DNA from: Leishmania infantum JPCM5
Taxonomy: Eukaryota; Euglenozoa; Kinetoplastea; Trypanosomatida; Trypanosomatidae
DNA: 64,000 nt
NCBI RefSeq assembly: GCF_000002875.2
Contig: NC_009405.2
Location: forward strand, 1-64,000
Direction: 5' to 3'
The notes under the pieces were generated by a model, which did no database searches, was not told where the DNA came from, and saw only the letters and a list, made by a program, of their open reading frames with translations. This document shows positions 41,644 to 51,574 of this stretch, one piece after another (positions within the stretch are counted from its first letter, which is position 1; each line of letters opens with the position of its first letter). Position numbers and translations under genes: made by a program.

Positions 41644-44600
41644 ATGCAAAGAGGAATGGAGAAGACGATGTCCCGCGACGTGGATGTCGAGTCGGCCTTC
41701 ACGGCGTTGTCGCCGAGCGCCGGCGAGAAAGAGATGGTGCACGGCGCAAACGCTGCTTCGGGCCTTTACTGCTTCAAGGACACTCTTCGCATTGAGCTCC
41801 CCGTCATTTCCAGCGAGCACTGCGCGACATTTTCGAGTCTAGCAGACGGCACTGGAGGCGGCTCTCCTGAAACGGCGATATACCGCCCCTCTGAGACCGC
41901 GTTTAGCCTCGAAATAGAGGAGTGCACGCCGCTCTCGATCGAAGAGGACAACGCACGTCAGTCGGCAGTGGCGCTGCTGCAGGCTGGCATCTTGCCAAAG
42001 TCCGCCGGCGGCTCAAGCAGGCGAGGGACCAGTAGAAGACTTCCATCGTTCATTCCAACCTTCAGCAGCCTCGAGCCCATCGAGGCGATGCGCAAGAAGT
42101 CGCCTGTAAGCCTCTTCACGAGCATCAGGCGCAAGAATATATGCAGCTTGTCGATGGAGGCTGACCTCACCAGAGGCGGGGAGCCAGACGGCGTGATCCC
42201 ATGCTCGGGGGAGTTCAACCGCAGTAGCGGAAGCTTCGAGTTGCACCCCGACCTGACAACTGTGATTGCGCGGGGTGCCTCTAGCGCTGCGCCCTCGCCG
42301 GAGCGGCAGCAGCGGTGCGGTTCTACCTTCACCTCCCCGGCCCCCTCACAAACGGCATCATCGATGTCGCTCGCTGATGAGTCGGAGGAAAGCGGCGACA
42401 GCTCTGACCAAGGCATCGAGATGGACCTCGTGCTCCGGGATGCCTCCAAGATTCGTGGTCTGCGACTGACATGGCTTCTGTACATGTTGATTGTGATGGT
42501 CATCGTCCTCTTCGTGCTGGTGCTAGTGCAGATCACCTACGAAACAAGCCGCATGCTGACGCGATCTGCCACGGAAGCGGTACAGGCCCAGGCGGCATCC
42601 TTGCTCAACAGCGTGGACATGCAGCAGTACGCTCTGGAGAAGCTTTTCGAGGTGATGCGCGAAGCGAAAATCACGGGTTTCTCCCCTGACTCTATCACCC
42701 ACATCATCGTGCGGGACATCATCTGCTCCAGCCTCTACCGTGCCCCCATCGCGTTCGCCATGTACGACAAGGCCGGCGAGCTGCAGTGGAAGACATCTTG
42801 CAAGTGGAACGACACCGTTGACATGCTGGCCGAGCTCCCCAAAACGGTATTGCCGGGCATCGCTTTTATGCGCATCGTCGACTACGGCAAGTTGGCGCTC
42901 GCCTACCGCACCTTCTACGCCAGCAGCGGCGGTGTTGAGACCTATGTAGTCATGACAGAGAAGGAAACACTGGGCCGCACCCTCATGAACAACGACATGG
43001 CCGACTACAGCACCGCCACCCTGCAGTCCGTCATGACAGCTTTCTTTCTTCCGCGATGGAACTCGACGCAACTAACGATGCTCTTTCACACCCTAACGAA
43101 AGAGGCGCGCTCCTACACGAACACACCCACGTCGCCCAGCGCGGCAGCGCTGACGGCCGCCTTTGAGTCATTATGCCACACGGACTCACCGTATGTTTGG
43201 CACATCGTGCTGATGCCTGTGAACGCGTCGGGGATTGTGAAACAGTCCATCAGAGCTGCAGACTGGCCAGAGACCAAGACACGCACCATCCCGACCCCCC
43301 GTTTCGAGTACAAGCGGACGTGGGGCCAGCTGTCGAAGGCGAATCTCTGTGGCGTGAAGTGCATGAGCGCTGAAGGCGAAAAGTGCACTCTCGACAATCC
43401 GACAAACGTTTGGTTCCTCGTCGACTACACAATGGCCCATCTCGAGTCTATTCACACCACTGTGGCAATCGTGGGAGCGCTGAGCGTCATGGCGGTGGTG
43501 ATCTTTAGTGTTATCATGTTCCTCGTGTACCTCAGCATCACCGTACCGGTGAACTACCTCCGTTACCAGCTCATGCGAGCCGTCGGGTCAAACGAGATGG
43601 CGACGCCGTGGCAGCGAAAGATTGTGCGCTGGACGTATCGCCTGTGGCTCGGCGACCTCACGTCGATTGCGCGGTCGATTTACATTCTGAGTCTGTGCTT
43701 CCGCCTTAACAAGAAATACGTGCCGGACCATGTCTTGCGCAACCACGCGAAGCAGCTCTACATGCGGCGCCGCAAATTCAACTTTCTGGAAGAGGCGGAC
43801 TTAAAGGAAGACACAATGCTGGAACACGACACGGACTCCGACAACGAGGCAGAGTCGCCGCTGGTTGGTGTGAACACCGTCCTGCCACCCTCCGACAAGC
43901 GCTTTCTCTGGCACTTCTCTGTGACGCACGACAAGGATGAAGCGGATCACGCAGCGTCCGAAAACGGGGTGGGGGCGAGGATCTCTGACGGTGCGACTTT
44001 CGCAGAGGTCTCGCCCGTTTACGCGCCGCGACCGCAGCTGCCCACCACCTCATACGAGGTGGTGGTGCCCTGCGGAAGAGCGGCACCAGCGCCGCGTGGG
44101 GTTGGATTGCCACGTGACGTCCCTCTCAACGTGAAGGCCTACGGCGAGCTGGAGGACACGGTGGCGATGCAGGAGGCGTCCACGATGGCCGCCGCCACCG
44201 CCATGACCACTCAGAGCAGCAACGACATCATGAGCATTCGCCGCGAGTACGAGACCACTGTTTTGTGCATCCGCATCCCGAGTGTCGAGCTGGCCTACCT
44301 GATCAACTATTCCGGAGCAGCTCACCAGCACCGCCGCCTCATGCGAGTCCTGTTGCACCGCATTCGGCGGCACAAGGGAGCGTTGTTTCACTGCTCTGGT
44401 GACTGCCTGGGAGCCGTATGGAACGCATTTGAAGGCTGCCCGAACCATGCGGAGTGTGCGGCAGTGTGCGCGCAGGAGATTGCCAACGCCTTTGCACCAT
44501 ACCGGAGCGACGGCCTGTATGTCGGCATGGTGCTGCACCAGGGCACACTCGTGTGTGGCACGGTCGAGTACTCGAAGACGGCCTTCGTGACAGCGTTCGG

Positions 44601-46695
44601 CGACGGTCCGCGTGAGGCGCTAGCTGTGGCAGAGCTGGCTGCTGCCGTCAAAACCCTCAACGTTCTCGTCACTGAGCCGGTCAAGCAGGCGCTCTCGGGC
44701 TTGTACGATTGCAACATCGTCGACGTCATCCAGCTCCCCAATTCGGCCCACCCGCTGCTGCTCTTCGAGCTGAGCGGCAGCCGCACGCCAGAGAGATCAC
44801 TGAACGATACGCACCTGCAGGCACCCACACAGGCGGAGTTTTCTATAGACTACGCGCGCGCCTTTGCCCAGTTCCGCAACCACGAGTTCAGCAAGGCGCT
44901 GCAGAGCATTCAGAAACTCCGCACACACATCAGCAGTCGCAACGTGCATCTGCTGCGTCGGCTGGAGCGCTTGTGTCTCTTCTACTCCGCCCAGCCCGCC
45001 GCTCTCCCGCGTCCCTACCACCGCGCCTTCCCGGTGTGGGTCAACTACGAGGCCATCGCGCAGGCAGGGCTGCGCAACGACCCGCATTTGACGACATCGC
45101 AGACTGAAAGCTTGACGGCCCACAACATGAACAGAGGTCTAGTGTACCAGGGAGTGCCGGTGCTGCGCAACGACATGGACTGCATCCGCGACTTCAAGCA
45201 GGAGCTGCAGGCAAACATGCGCCGACTAGTGTCGCCGCAACGGACGACGCGCCAAAGCGGCTCTCCCACCTTAGACAACGCTGCCACCCCCACACAAGAC
45301 AGCCTGCACGCCTCCCTGCCAATGCGGTCCACGCCATTGCCGATGCCTATGAGTGCCGGGATGTTGTTGGAGGTCAGCGGAGACCTCTCCGAGTCACTGT
45401 CGGCAGCCATGCCAGCGAAGCCCCGCTACGTCGACCCTCAAGAAAATGCTGCAGAGATGAGCCTCCCACCTCTACGGCCGGCACCGGTGGTAACGGTGGC
45501 GCCGCCTTGTTTCATTGCAGGGCCACCGTTGGTGGCCGCGTCGGCAGCGACACCGATTGCATGCGAGGAAGCCAAGGGCCGCAATGGACCGGAGTGGACG
45601 AGCCCTGAGGTGTCGTCTCCACACGGCATGCCCTTTCCGTCGAGGCACCCGGCCGTGACGCACAGCGCCACGAATCTCCCGCCTGTGGCGGTGGCGGGCA
45701 CCCCCGACCTCGTCACCGCCTCTGCTGCCCTGCTGCAGAGCGCCGCCACGCACACCGACTCCATCAACAGCTCCGCGCAAGCAGACGGCGCGAGCTGCTC
45801 TATCATTCAATCCGCTGGCCTCTCCTTTCAGGGGACGGGCGGTATGCGCGGCTTCTGCGTAAGCAACGAAACACTGCCGGCGACGATCAAGGCCAAGAAC
45901 GGGACGACGTACCTGCGAAGTACACGTATCCTGGGCAAGGGCTCCTTTGGCTGCGTGTACCTTGGAATGGATGCCCACTCGGGGCGGCTAGTCGCCATCA
46001 AATTCCTGCCGCTGCCGAGTGACGAGTCGGGGATGGAGGTGATAGAGGCGGAGGTGCTCATACTGCAGCGGGTCAACGACACGCACGTGGTGCAGCTGCT
46101 CTCCTACGCGTTTGAGGGAGACACCATTGTGATTTTCATGGAGTGTATGCTGGCAGGGTCGCTGCAGAACATGATCGCCGCCTTTCGCACCATCCCCAGC
46201 TCCACCGCTCGTGTCTTCATGCGCGACGTCCTGCGTGGACTGAGCAAGCTGCACTCAATGGGCGTCATCCATCGCGACATGAAGCCGCAGAATGTGCTGC
46301 TCAGTTTTGCAGGCAACTGCAAGATTTCCGACTTTGGCGCCTCCGCGTGGCTGCAGGAGCTGGCGCGCAAAGAGTCGAAGGGAGAGGTGTGTGGCACCCC
46401 CGTCTACCTCGCCCCAGAGGCAGCGCGCGGCAGCCCGGAGAAGGAGAGCGACATTTGGAGCTGCGGCATCATGTTCTTGCACATGATCACTGGCCGGCTG
46501 CCGTACTCGCCCGAGCAGCTTGCCTTGGGTGCCGCTGCGCTTGTGTACCAGATCGGTAGCGGCATCGCGCAGCCGAATATACCCGACGATCTCGACGTGC
46601 TGGATGCGGAGTTTGTGCGCGCCTGCCTGGACAAGGACCCTAGCAAGCGCACCTCCGCTGCGGGCCTTCTGCAATTGGCTCTCTTCACCGTATAA
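41644..46695 (+). CDS. Membrane sensor with degenerate nucleotide-cyclase domain and STE11-like kinase
   Basis: 1,683 residues from the ATG at 41644 (alternatives 41560, 41656, 41668). Order: Ser-rich cytosolic head (1-270); membrane helix 1 (about 276-297, LLYMLIVMVIVLFVLVLV); an extracytoplasmic domain of about 300 residues, CACHE-like in size and position; membrane helix 2 (about 605-630, ALSVMAVVIFSVIMFLVYL); a linker; a class III cyclase-like domain (about 873-1020) with KGALFHCSGDCLGAVWNAF and VGMVLHQGTLVCGTVEYSK; a long low-complexity linker; and a protein kinase at the end (about 1425-1683). The kinase is intact: GKGSFGCVYLG loop, K1453 in VAIKF, D1545 in HRDMKPQN, D1563 in DFG, CGTPVYLAPEA. 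It resembles MAP3K/STE11 enzymes. The cyclase part has lost key residues. Predicted surface or endosomal receptor that signals by phosphorylation. Confidence 0.88.
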   Translation: MQRGMEKTMSRDVDVESAFTALSPSAGEKEMVHGANAASGLYCFKDTLRIELPVISSEHCATFSSLADGTGGGSPETAIYRPSETAFSLEIEECTPLSIEEDNARQSAVALLQAGILPKSAGGSSRRGTSRRLPSFIPTFSSLEPIEAMRKKSPVSLFTSIRRKNICSLSMEADLTRGGEPDGVIPCSGEFNRSSGSFELHPDLTTVIARGASSAAPSPERQQRCGSTFTSPAPSQTASSMSLADESEESGDSSDQGIEMDLVLRDASKIRGLRLTWLLYMLIVMVIVLFVLVLVQITYETSRMLTRSATEAVQAQAASLLNSVDMQQYALEKLFEVMREAKITGFSPDSITHIIVRDIICSSLYRAPIAFAMYDKAGELQWKTSCKWNDTVDMLAELPKTVLPGIAFMRIVDYGKLALAYRTFYASSGGVETYVVMTEKETLGRTLMNNDMADYSTATLQSVMTAFFLPRWNSTQLTMLFHTLTKEARSYTNTPTSPSAAALTAAFESLCHTDSPYVWHIVLMPVNASGIVKQSIRAADWPETKTRTIPTPRFEYKRTWGQLSKANLCGVKCMSAEGEKCTLDNPTNVWFLVDYTMAHLESIHTTVAIVGALSVMAVVIFSVIMFLVYLSITVPVNYLRYQLMRAVGSNEMATPWQRKIVRWTYRLWLGDLTSIARSIYILSLCFRLNKKYVPDHVLRNHAKQLYMRRRKFNFLEEADLKEDTMLEHDTDSDNEAESPLVGVNTVLPPSDKRFLWHFSVTHDKDEADHAASENGVGARISDGATFAEVSPVYAPRPQLPTTSYEVVVPCGRAAPAPRGVGLPRDVPLNVKAYGELEDTVAMQEASTMAAATAMTTQSSNDIMSIRREYETTVLCIRIPSVELAYLINYSGAAHQHRRLMRVLLHRIRRHKGALFHCSGDCLGAVWNAFEGCPNHAECAAVCAQEIANAFAPYRSDGLYVGMVLHQGTLVCGTVEYSKTAFVTAFGDGPREALAVAELAAAVKTLNVLVTEPVKQALSGLYDCNIVDVIQLPNSAHPLLLFELSGSRTPERSLNDTHLQAPTQAEFSIDYARAFAQFRNHEFSKALQSIQKLRTHISSRNVHLLRRLERLCLFYSAQPAALPRPYHRAFPVWVNYEAIAQAGLRNDPHLTTSQTESLTAHNMNRGLVYQGVPVLRNDMDCIRDFKQELQANMRRLVSPQRTTRQSGSPTLDNAATPTQDSLHASLPMRSTPLPMPMSAGMLLEVSGDLSESLSAAMPAKPRYVDPQENAAEMSLPPLRPAPVVTVAPPCFIAGPPLVAASAATPIACEEAKGRNGPEWTSPEVSSPHGMPFPSRHPAVTHSATNLPPVAVAGTPDLVTASAALLQSAATHTDSINSSAQADGASCSIIQSAGLSFQGTGGMRGFCVSNETLPATIKAKNGTTYLRSTRILGKGSFGCVYLGMDAHSGRLVAIKFLPLPSDESGMEVIEAEVLILQRVNDTHVVQLLSYAFEGDTIVIFMECMLAGSLQNMIAAFRTIPSSTARVFMRDVLRGLSKLHSMGVIHRDMKPQNVLLSFAGNCKISDFGASAWLQELARKESKGEVCGTPVYLAPEAARGSPEKESDIWSCGIMFLHMITGRLPYSPEQLALGAAALVYQIGSGIAQPNIPDDLDVLDAEFVRACLDKDPSKRTSAAGLLQLALFTV

Positions 46696-47075
46696 AGGCA
46701 GGCGATGGTCAAACGACAAGGCGCACGCCACCTCCGTGCTGCCCATGAATGCACTCTTGTATGCGTGGAGCGTGGTTGCGTGAGCGCTGTTTTCTCTTCA
46801 TCCCCTTCAACACCCGCTCCATCCACGGCATTCTTCTTCGAATATATCCCATGTGACTGGGTGCAGCGGTGGCCGTGTAGTGTATTAGAGGCTAGATCGC
46901 GGGGCAGACCATGCTACTGCCCTGCTTCGCGTATGCCTTGTATCTCTTCATGTAGTTGAGCATGTAAACAGGGCTCTGTCTGCGTGTCTACTACTCCTTT
47001 CACACACACACACGCACACCTTCTTTCTTCTTCTTAGCGTTTCAGTGTGTGTGCGCGTTTGTGAGGGTGAAGGAC

Positions 47076-47133
47076 GGCGAAGGACGGAGGCCATGGGGAG
47101 GGTGGCGAGGCCCCATACCCTCCGTCCTTCGCC
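47076..47133. repeat. Inverted repeat / long hairpin
   Basis: GGCGAAGGACGGA (47076-47088) is the exact reverse complement of TCCGTCCTTCGCC (47121-47133). A second stem, ATGGGG (47093-47098) with CCCCAT (47111-47116), closes a 12-base loop. It is a stable extended hairpin in RNA or cruciform in DNA, downstream of the sensor kinase gene. Confidence 0.8.
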
Positions 47134-47255
47134 GCCATCTTTGTTGCGGCTTCGGCCTCCGCATCGCTGGCGTTGGCTTCGTCTCACCACATGTGCAGAT
47201 GGATGTGTTTGCTCCGCCTTTACTATTCGTTTGGTGCCCCGCCCTTCCCATTCCA

Positions 47256-47525
47256 ATGCGCAGAGTTGCCACGGCAGGCTATGGAATGCCGCGGCTGGAG
47301 GCGACCGAGAGGGAGAAGCATGGCATACAGGTAAGTGCACCGGGTTTCAGAGAGCGCCGTGAGCTGCGGCCGGCCAACTTCCTCCTTGAGGCCATCCGGC
47401 ATTCACCTCGACCACCACCGCCCACTGTTGACCGCACGGCAGACGCCACCGCTTCCGCCCTGGAGCACGACCCTGAACGCCGTACGCATGCGATGAAGGG
47501 CAAGAAGAGCCCATTAGGCGCATGA
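47256..47525 (+). CDS. Possible small protein, unknown
   Basis: 89 residues from ATG at 47256 to TGA at 47523-47525. The composition is less biased than surrounding non-coding frames: GYGMPRLEATEREKHGIQ, APGFRERRELRPANFLLEAI, then a Pro/Thr/Ala-rich part and a basic end (HAMKGKKSPLGA). Codon third positions are mostly G/C, as in the real genes around. No family recognised. It lies between the kinase gene and a SIDER copy and is preceded by pyrimidine-rich sequence. It may be a real short gene or a chance frame. Confidence 0.35.
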   Translation: MRRVATAGYGMPRLEATEREKHGIQVSAPGFRERRELRPANFLLEAIRHSPRPPPPTVDRTADATASALEHDPERRTHAMKGKKSPLGA

Positions 47526-47684
47526 TCCGATTCAGCAACGGGTGGCTTGTCCTAGACGACCAGGGTGTAGCCGTGGTGCAGCAGAGGGCAGGCGAAATGT
47601 GGCTGTGAGTGCGTGTATACTTGTTGGCGTGTTCGTGGTCGAATATGGACACGTAAAACCAATTTCTGCTGCAATGGCAGTCGT

Positions 47685-48195
47685 GATGACGAGGGGCACC
47701 CCTATTCCTGCCAGATGCAGAGCCACCTCTGCTGGTGTCAGCGCCAAGCGCCTACGACGTAGGAAAGTCGGAGCGATGCGCTGCCACTGTCAGGGGTGAG
47801 ACTCTGGATGGCATTGTCCTGGATCGACCTGCATCAGCAAACGCGCTTGTGCCATCCATGTGATGGGCAGAGTGCCAGCGAGACTCGAGCGTCTCTCGCC
47901 CCCGACCCTCACACGGCTTACTTGTGTGGGGAAGCCTGAGCCACCCCGAGGGATGCGCCAGGTGTGGCGATCACCACAATGGGAGCGGCGGTGAGGCGAC
48001 TTGTGGAGCCGGAGGGTGAGTAGTGTGCGCGGCAGGGAGGCCGTGCTCTTCGATGACTGAGTCGGCGCAGTTCGGTAGCGCGTTTGCACCGCTGCTGCGC
48101 GCCACGCGATGGGTGGCCTGTGGCGGGCCGGGTAGCGGGGCGTTCGACCTTACGTTAGATGGCGGAGAAATGGCGCTGCTGGCGAAGAAAGCATC
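47685..48195 (+). mobile_element. SIDER-like degenerate retroposon, copy 3
   Basis: About 510 bp. It shares with copy 2 the block GCCAGATGCAGAGCCACCTC ... GCGCCTACGACGTAGGAAAG, and with both copies CTCTGGATGGCATTG, TTGTGCCATCCATGTGATGG and CCCCGAGGGATGCGCCA. With copy 1 it shares the 3' part (GGCCTGTGGCGGGCCGGGTA, then ATGGCGGAGAAATGGCG). The 5' signature is not clear, so it is 5'-truncated or diverged. Same strand as the genes. Confidence 0.66.
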
Positions 48196-49549
48196 GAGCA
48201 GTTGCAAGGGTGACGTCTTCGATTTTCGCACCCATCACGAGTATCGCTAGTAGGCGTGCGCGTGCTGCTGCCTCTTCTCCTGTGGCTCACGTGCGTGCGC
48301 TTGTGTATGTGCTCTGGCATTTTCATTTTTATTCACTGTTTTTTTTTTGTTTTGTCTGATAGGAGCCTGTAGCGCATGCCGAGTGTGTACGCGAGTGAAG
48401 TGAGAGGGTAACCAGGACGTGCACCTGGACACGAGTATGTGTCCGGGTGTGTGCCTCTTCGTGCCAACAACACGGTCTTGTGCAATGCTGTGCTGTGCTG
48501 TGCTGCATGTCTATATATGTTGCGAAGACGTGTGCTGCAGTCTCTGCTGCGGAAGCGGTTACGTGTATGCCATTCCTCTCCACCTCGCTTTTCTGTTCTA
48601 GTTTGATATGCACGCGCACACACGCGCGCTCACTCCGATGGATGGTAGAAGGAAGGGGCGCCAAGAATGATGTGGCAGGCGAGATGTGGGGCGAGGGGGA
48701 TGGCCTACCCAAGTTCGCTAGCGATACCTGCATCTCCCTTTCTCTCCTTGCTGTGTTAAGCGGCTTGAGTCTCCTCGGGCATGGATAGAGAAGGGTCTGT
48801 GCATGTGTCGCGTCTCCTCCTCCGCTCATCGCCTTGCACCTCGACTACTATACCTTCAGTATGCCACCGTGTGCGTGTGCGTGTACGTCTCTTCGGCTGT
48901 CTGTGTCTCACCTTTCGCTGTGCGTTTTTATTCCTTCTTCTTTTGTTTATGTAGTCCCTCCACGCTCTGCGAATGAGCATCTGCGTGCTCGGCATCCTCC
49001 AGTAAGCCGTGCACGCATGTTCGTGTGTGTGTGTGTGCGTGTGTCGTTGCTTCTGTCCTACTCCCTTTTATGTATGTGTGTGTCTCCGGCCTATCCGCTG
49101 CCAAAGCAGAAATACATCGCCCATGCCCCCTCTCCGTCGTCTCTCCCCCTCCCCCGACCCACCCCCTTTTGTAGAATGGGAGGGGAACGACAGAGGGAGA
49201 TGTGAACCCGACAGGGCGAGGAGAGCGGGCAACGCGCCATCATGCGGAGGCACACGTGATGAACCGGTGCGAGCGCTTGATGCCCTCCCTTTACCCCTCA
49301 CATACCCCTCCACCTGTGCGTCTCTCTCACACCCACGCACATTCTTCTCTGCTCCCCCGCCCCCTGCTCGCGCCATTTACCGGGCACCGCTGCGCCGCAC
49401 TCCCCTCTCTCCACCCATTCCCCCACCAACCTCCAAGCGTCTGAGAAATCGCGCCTTGCGAACGAAGCGACTGCAGCCATCAACGCTTCAATACGACAGC
49501 GAAGAAGAAGGGCGCGTGCGTGTGGGGAGCTCTGCCTTTATCGTAGTTG

Positions 49550-51574
49550 ATGCGTGTGCCGGCACGTATTGCTGCCGGTTGCCGTATATGGTCAAGGCAG
49601 CCGCGATCGCTAATTCTTGTTTTGTGCGGCTGCTCCGTGTCAGGAAGAGGGATGCAGCGATACGTGGGGTGCGCATGGGGGCACCGAGGCGGCCGATGGG
49701 CAACCACCACGCTAGCCATGGCGTCAGCCGCCGCTACTCCATCGTTGCTGGTGTCTTCTAGCATGCTCACTACTTCACGCTACTGCACGACGACGAGCGC
49801 ATCGGCAGAGGTACCAGCGCAAGGCGACGACGGCAACGCGGTTGTCCCTCACCTCAAGCAAGACATGGAAGCACTCGAGACGCTGCGCTCCATCGCGCCT
49901 GTCAGCTCCACGGAGGAAATCCAGGCAATGATCAAGAGCGCAAAGAACGCTCGCGAGGTGCGGATGGTGCTCGAGAGGATCGTCTACACGCACCACCTCT
50001 GCTTTGACCTGCTCAACGGCCACGGCTACCGTGTTGCGGTGCTGCAGACGCTGACGGCCGTAGCACCGCACGCGAGCTGCATGCACGAGTGGTTCGACTG
50101 CGTCGCCCGCTTCCGGCGCCTGGGCTTCATGCTCACCCGCACGTACGCGGCGGAGGGTTTCACGACAATACGGCAGTGGCTGTCGCGCGAGTTCCTTCAC
50201 CGCGGGCGATCGCCCAGCCTCGTCACGGAGGGCACGACGCACATCAAGGAGCTGATGCAGTGGTGCCTCGAGGACCGACTTGTCTTTGACCACGTCCTCT
50301 ACACCCGCATCGTGTTTTTACTGACGATGATCGTCAGCTACTTGGACCGGCAGAACTTGTACCGCGCCTCCTTCCCGGAGGATTTCGCGAAGCGTGACGG
50401 TATTGTGGTAGAGTGGATCGTGACTAACGAGCGGTGCGTCGACTTTGATGAGTGCGTGCTGCAGTGCGACGCCGTGATGGAAGAGTTGCTGGAGCAGATG
50501 CGGCAGGACATTCCGTCCCGCCCTCCGTTCAGCTTCATGTACCGCCTCGCGGACTACTACTTCGCCACCGACAACGTGGAGAAGATGATCGCCGTGATGG
50601 AGGATGCGGAGAGCTACGGCGTGAGCGTGGCGGAGAGCACGACGGCAAAGCTGATGCAGATGGCATGTGCCTTCAACTCTCCGCAGGTGCCGGAGCTGCT
50701 GCTGCGATGGCGGGTGCTTCCCCCTCAGTGTGTGCTGGCCACGCCGGACGTGAGCCGTCTCCTCTTCTTCTACAGTCGTTCTGGCGGCGGCCTGCCGTGC
50801 CCTCACTGCGGTGAGCCCTACAATCATCGGAACGTCAGCGTGTACTGCTGGCTGCAGACGCCGCCGCATCAGCGGCAGTGTCCGGCGCTGCGCAAGGCGC
50901 GCGTGCAGAAAGGAGAGTTGGAGGAGTCGCGGGAGCTGCCCCAGAATGCGGACTGGTCGGCACAGGCCTTTGGACTCTTCGAGCTCTCGCGTGCACGTGC
51001 CATTGAGTGGACGGCGGTAGAGTGGCGCGGCTTCTTGCTCTGCTGCATCTTCTCTCCGCGCGCCATGGAGGCCAAGGCGCTCATGGACCAGCACCTCGAC
51101 GTGACGGAAATGGATGACTTCTTGCGAGCCGCATGCATTCGCCTGCTGCGCCACCACGCGCCAGCAGAGGCGTGGCCCACCTTAAAGAAATGGAAGCAGC
51201 AACAATGTAACATGTCTCCCATTGCGCTTCAGGAGGCGCTGATGGCCGCCTCGATGGTGGCGGACGCTGCCACGCGGCTGGAACACATGAAGGCGGTGTG
51301 GCAGCTGCTTCTGGAGAAGGATAGCTACGTTATGCCCCTCACACGCCGTTTCTATCAGCGACGAATGGAAGAGCTGGCGAAGAGCTACGCCGCCGCCGCC
51401 GGTGGTGACGGTAAGGAGTCGCAAGACGACTTGGCAACTGAGCGGGAGGAGGCGCAGCTCATGCAGAGGGTCGTGGAGATGCAGCCGCGCCACGTGTCGC
51501 TGCTCGATATGAAGGACAGCGCCGCCGACTTCGTTGTCGGTACACGTCGCAAGAACGTCTATCGGCCGCGTTAA
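49550..51574 (+). CDS. PPR-like mitochondrial protein with four-Cys zinc-binding cluster
   Basis: 674 residues. N-terminus MRVPARIAAGCRIWSRQPRS is basic and acid-free, fitting mitochondrial import. An internal Met near 49721 (MASAAATPSLL) is an alternative start that also gives a presequence-like end. The rest is helical-repeat in character with PPR-like pairs: FSFMYRLADYYFATDNVEKM, IAVMEDAESYGVSVAESTTA and, nearer the end, MEAKALMDQHLDV. In the middle, C417-P-H-C420, C433 and C444 form a compact putative zinc site (CPHCGEPYNHRNVSVYCW), unusual in PPR proteins. Kinetoplastid PPR proteins act in mitochondrial mRNA maturation and mitoribosome assembly; the target here is unknown. An upstream TTG at 49547 is not a credible start. 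Confidence 0.78.
   Translation: MRVPARIAAGCRIWSRQPRSLILVLCGCSVSGRGMQRYVGCAWGHRGGRWATTTLAMASAAATPSLLVSSSMLTTSRYCTTTSASAEVPAQGDDGNAVVPHLKQDMEALETLRSIAPVSSTEEIQAMIKSAKNAREVRMVLERIVYTHHLCFDLLNGHGYRVAVLQTLTAVAPHASCMHEWFDCVARFRRLGFMLTRTYAAEGFTTIRQWLSREFLHRGRSPSLVTEGTTHIKELMQWCLEDRLVFDHVLYTRIVFLLTMIVSYLDRQNLYRASFPEDFAKRDGIVVEWIVTNERCVDFDECVLQCDAVMEELLEQMRQDIPSRPPFSFMYRLADYYFATDNVEKMIAVMEDAESYGVSVAESTTAKLMQMACAFNSPQVPELLLRWRVLPPQCVLATPDVSRLLFFYSRSGGGLPCPHCGEPYNHRNVSVYCWLQTPPHQRQCPALRKARVQKGELEESRELPQNADWSAQAFGLFELSRARAIEWTAVEWRGFLLCCIFSPRAMEAKALMDQHLDVTEMDDFLRAACIRLLRHHAPAEAWPTLKKWKQQQCNMSPIALQEALMAASMVADAATRLEHMKAVWQLLLEKDSYVMPLTRRFYQRRMEELAKSYAAAAGGDGKESQDDLATEREEAQLMQRVVEMQPRHVSLLDMKDSAADFVVGTRRKNVYRPR

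Larger units (their letters stand above)
46696..49549. other. Intergenic region, 2.85 kb, with hairpin, possible small gene and SIDER-like copy
   Basis: It contains a perfect 13-bp inverted repeat (47076-47133), a possible 89-codon gene (47256-47525), SIDER-like copy 3 (47685-48195), GT/CA runs (46999-47016, 49021-49044) and pyrimidine-rich sequence from 49100 to 49435 that ends in a candidate AG at 49436-49437. Other frames are not convincing. Confidence 0.65.

Noticed and set aside
49547..49549. TTG as start of the PPR-like gene (also TTG at 19836 and GTG at 8660 for other genes)
   Set aside because: Nuclear trypanosomatid genes start at ATG; a proper ATG follows in each case and fits the splice acceptors or N-terminal motifs.
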